Position numbers and translations under genes: made by a program
Notes under the pieces: generated by a model
What the model was told of the DNA's origin: nothing
Seen by the model: the letters and a program-made list of their open reading frames with translations, nothing else
Database searches by the model: none
Source: Ipomoea triloba
Taxonomy: Eukaryota; Streptophyta; Magnoliopsida; Solanales; Convolvulaceae
NCBI RefSeq assembly: GCF_003576645.1
Contig: NC_044916.1
Location: 36,998,261-37,062,260 of the forward strand
Length of the DNA: 64,000 nucleotides
Reading direction: 5' to 3'
Part shown: positions 62,215-64,000 of the stretch, in pieces
Layout of the letters: each line of letters starts with the position of its first letter
Position numbering within the stretch: the first letter of the stretch is position 1

Positions 62215-62561
62215 GAAAATGATGAAGTTAAGAATGAGCTTCGGAGTTTTTTATGATTGTTGTCATTGTCGTCTTAACATAAACGCGTGAAAGATTATGA
62301 TATAATTTCCATTTTTGACCTGTTTAACTAGCATCCAAGATTATCCTGACCGCAGAAATCCAGGAGAAATCTAGTGCTACATATAATATAGGTAGATTGA
62401 AAAGATGGAATGTTTCTTCTTGACTTGATTTCTTTATTTATGGATTTTTTGTTGTAGTTTCTCTTGGACATATGCTAAAACCAGACAAGTTGGTCTTTTG
62501 TTATGAAACCAGAAGTCATTTTGTTCCCAAGACTTGTTCAACGATGCAACATAATATGACT

Positions 62562-62715
62562 CCAATGACCTTGTGGTCTAGTGCCACAAAGTGACTCTGT
62601 CAGATGGGAGGTTATGGGTTCGAGTTTCAGTGGAGGTAGTATTGACTCTTTGTACTTCAGTTGAGGAAATAGTTATAGACAGATATTACATTTGTAATGG
62701 AGTCTATTCTAGAAT
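62562..62715 (+). mobile_element. SINE-like repeat, family 1, copy
   Basis: It contains CCTTGTGGTCTAGTG (A box, one change from consensus), GGGTTCGAGTTTCAGTGGAG (B box at ~62617), TTGACTCTTTGTACTTCAGT and ATAGACAGATATTACATTTG. It lies ~350 bp upstream of the LYK4 ATG, in its presumed promoter, in the opposite orientation to the gene. Confidence 0.65.
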
Positions 62716-62728
62716 AAACAGTTCTCTA

Positions 62729-63028
62729 GAGTGGCTATTTGGTCCTTATTACTACAAGCGTGTGCTACACACTCCTACTTTTATCGCTCGCAAATAGTCA
62801 CTCAAAAAAAAAAACTAGTATCTAGTATTCTGTTCTTTTGACGAGGTTTTCTCCTCGCCCTGTGACCTTAGCCGGCAAAAGACCACAAGGAGGTAAACCA
62901 GAGTGGCTATTTGGTCCTTATTACTACAAGCGTGTGCTACACACTCCTACTTTTGTCGCTCGCAAATAGTCACTCAAAAAAAAAAACTAGTATCTAGTAT
63001 TCTGTTCTTCTAACGAGGTTTTCTCGTA
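62729..63028. repeat. Tandem duplication, 172-bp offset, second copy shortened
   Basis: The block GAGTGGCTATTTGGTCCTTA ... GACGAGGTTTTCTC at 62729-62852 recurs at 62901-63022 with very few changes, including the same (A)11 run followed by CTAGTATCTAGTATTCTG. AAGGAGGTAAACCA follows each copy, but a ~30-bp stretch (CTCGCCCTGTGACCTTAGCC and following) is missing after the second. High identity implies a recent event. Confidence 0.85.
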
Positions 63029-63100
63029 CAAGGAGGTAAACCAACTTAGGTTATCCATAACTGACTGGCTCAGAGGATCGAACCTCCAATCTCTCAACTG
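63023..63100 (-). mobile_element. SINE-like repeat, family 2, fragment
   Basis: On the minus strand: GGAGGTTCGATCCTCTGAGC (B-box-like), CAGTCAGTTATGGATAACCT, AAGTTGGTTTACCTCCTTGT. These match the core of the copies at 4.8 and 19.9 kb. Confidence 0.45.
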
Positions 63101-64000
63101 TAGGTAAAGCACTCTTACCACCTGTGCTGTTTTAATATTCTGTCACACAACATAAGCTGGTTGTTTTGTGAGTGACAATTATAAAAATATTTAGTACTTT
63201 TCAAGGTGTTATATGTCTCGAGGAGTGTGAAAGCCTGAACTTTATGAATTATTCCAAAACCCTCTCAAGAACCATAATCTCATTCCATAGGCGGTTGTTA
63301 TGGACTCGGGTCCATAGCATAATTTGCCTTTCATATAGTAGACATCTTTTGGGCCAAACTAATTAAATTTACTTGGGCTTTGCACACGTTCTTGAAATGA
63401 TTATCCAGACACTGTTTGCGGTTGCGGTTGCAACTTTCTATCGGCACATATCCATTCAACCTCGGAAACTATGAGGTTGTCCCTTCGATCAATCGAAATG
63501 CATACAATGAATGTTCTACACTTCTACTGAGCAGCCACCTTTAAAGTTTACTGTCGTGTTAGTTGTTACATGTTCAGAACATCACGGTTAGTTGTTCTCT
63601 GAATCAGTTCATTGCATCTGGACGTAGTTCAGCTTAAAAAACGTTTCCTCGTCAGTCTTATATGCTCGGTTCTATCCTTCGGAACACCAGATTCATTGTA
63701 TCTAGACATCTCAGTATTTGATGATCATAAACATTTTTCTTTTTCTTACGAAAGATAAGATGATATGATTGAAGACATGAACTGCACTTTTAGCAGCCCG
63801 CAGATAACTATAATGTAGTGTTTGGTTTCCGGAATAGACCCGGAATGAAATTATATTCCGCCTAAGCCAATTGTCCACTCAATAGAGGTGCCTACAATTC
63901 AGTAAGGAGATTAGTCTGTGTCCAATAACGGTGGAAACCTTGGGCAAAAAAAAAAAAACTACCATTATGTAATTGGAGACCCTAACCCACTAACCCACAA
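63101..64000. other. Gene-free right edge of the window
   Basis: No gene is recognised. GGACTCGGGTCCATAGCATA near 63304 repeats sequence at ~39178. GTGTTTGGTTTCCGGAATAG near 63818 resembles the start of a MITE whose other end would lie near or beyond the window edge. A poly-A run is at 63946-63957. Confidence 0.5.

Overview
The window is nuclear DNA of a flowering plant, almost certainly a dicot. Genes are split by short AT-rich introns with canonical plant splice sites, intergenic DNA is AT-rich, and plant-only families are present (a BELL1-type TALE homeodomain protein, a WAK-like kinase, a LysM receptor kinase, DA1). I cannot name the species. Exon joins were worked out by hand: every reported gene model keeps one open frame from ATG to stop across all junctions.

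Layout. 0-1.4 kb: intronless JINGUBANG-like WD40 gene (-). 1.4-10 kb: gene-poor DNA with small transposons. 10.0-12.8 kb: WAKL14-type receptor kinase (+). 13.6-14.2 kb: MITE just upstream of a plastid membrane protein gene (14.27-15.86 kb, +). 16.2-17.7 kb: plastidial octanoyltransferase LIP2p (-), divergent from a UPF0114 membrane protein gene (18.7-20.2 kb, +). 20.9-30.4 kb: 25-exon exocyst gene SEC3A (-). 30.7-33.1 kb: LINE relic, Stowaway-like MITE and a 923-bp near-perfect foldback element. 33.2-35.9 kb: ARIADNE RBR ubiquitin ligase (-). 36-40 kb: minisatellites, a SINE and a second Stowaway-like MITE. 40.0-47.6 kb: BLH9/PENNYWISE-type BELL gene (-). 47.6-56.3 kb: its upstream region, then gene-poor DNA, then the DA1 leader. 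56.3-60.0 kb: DA1-type ubiquitin-activated peptidase (+). 60.35-62.2 kb: intronless LYK4/LYK5-type LysM receptor pseudokinase (-), convergent with DA1. 62.2-64 kb: SINE pieces and a tandem duplication.

The genes do not form one pathway. They cover cell-wall and chitin perception (WAKL14, LYK4), secretion (SEC3A), ubiquitin biology and organ size (ARI, DA1), meristem and fruit patterning (BLH9) and plastid functions (LIP2p, UPF0114, the 14.3-kb gene). I found no CRISPR array, operon, rRNA or tRNA gene, and no convincing new multi-gene system.

The most distinctive unexplained sequence is in the repeats: the long foldback next to the ARI 3' end, the 45-bp minisatellite ending in a hairpin, and two dispersed families with tRNA-like (SINE) features.
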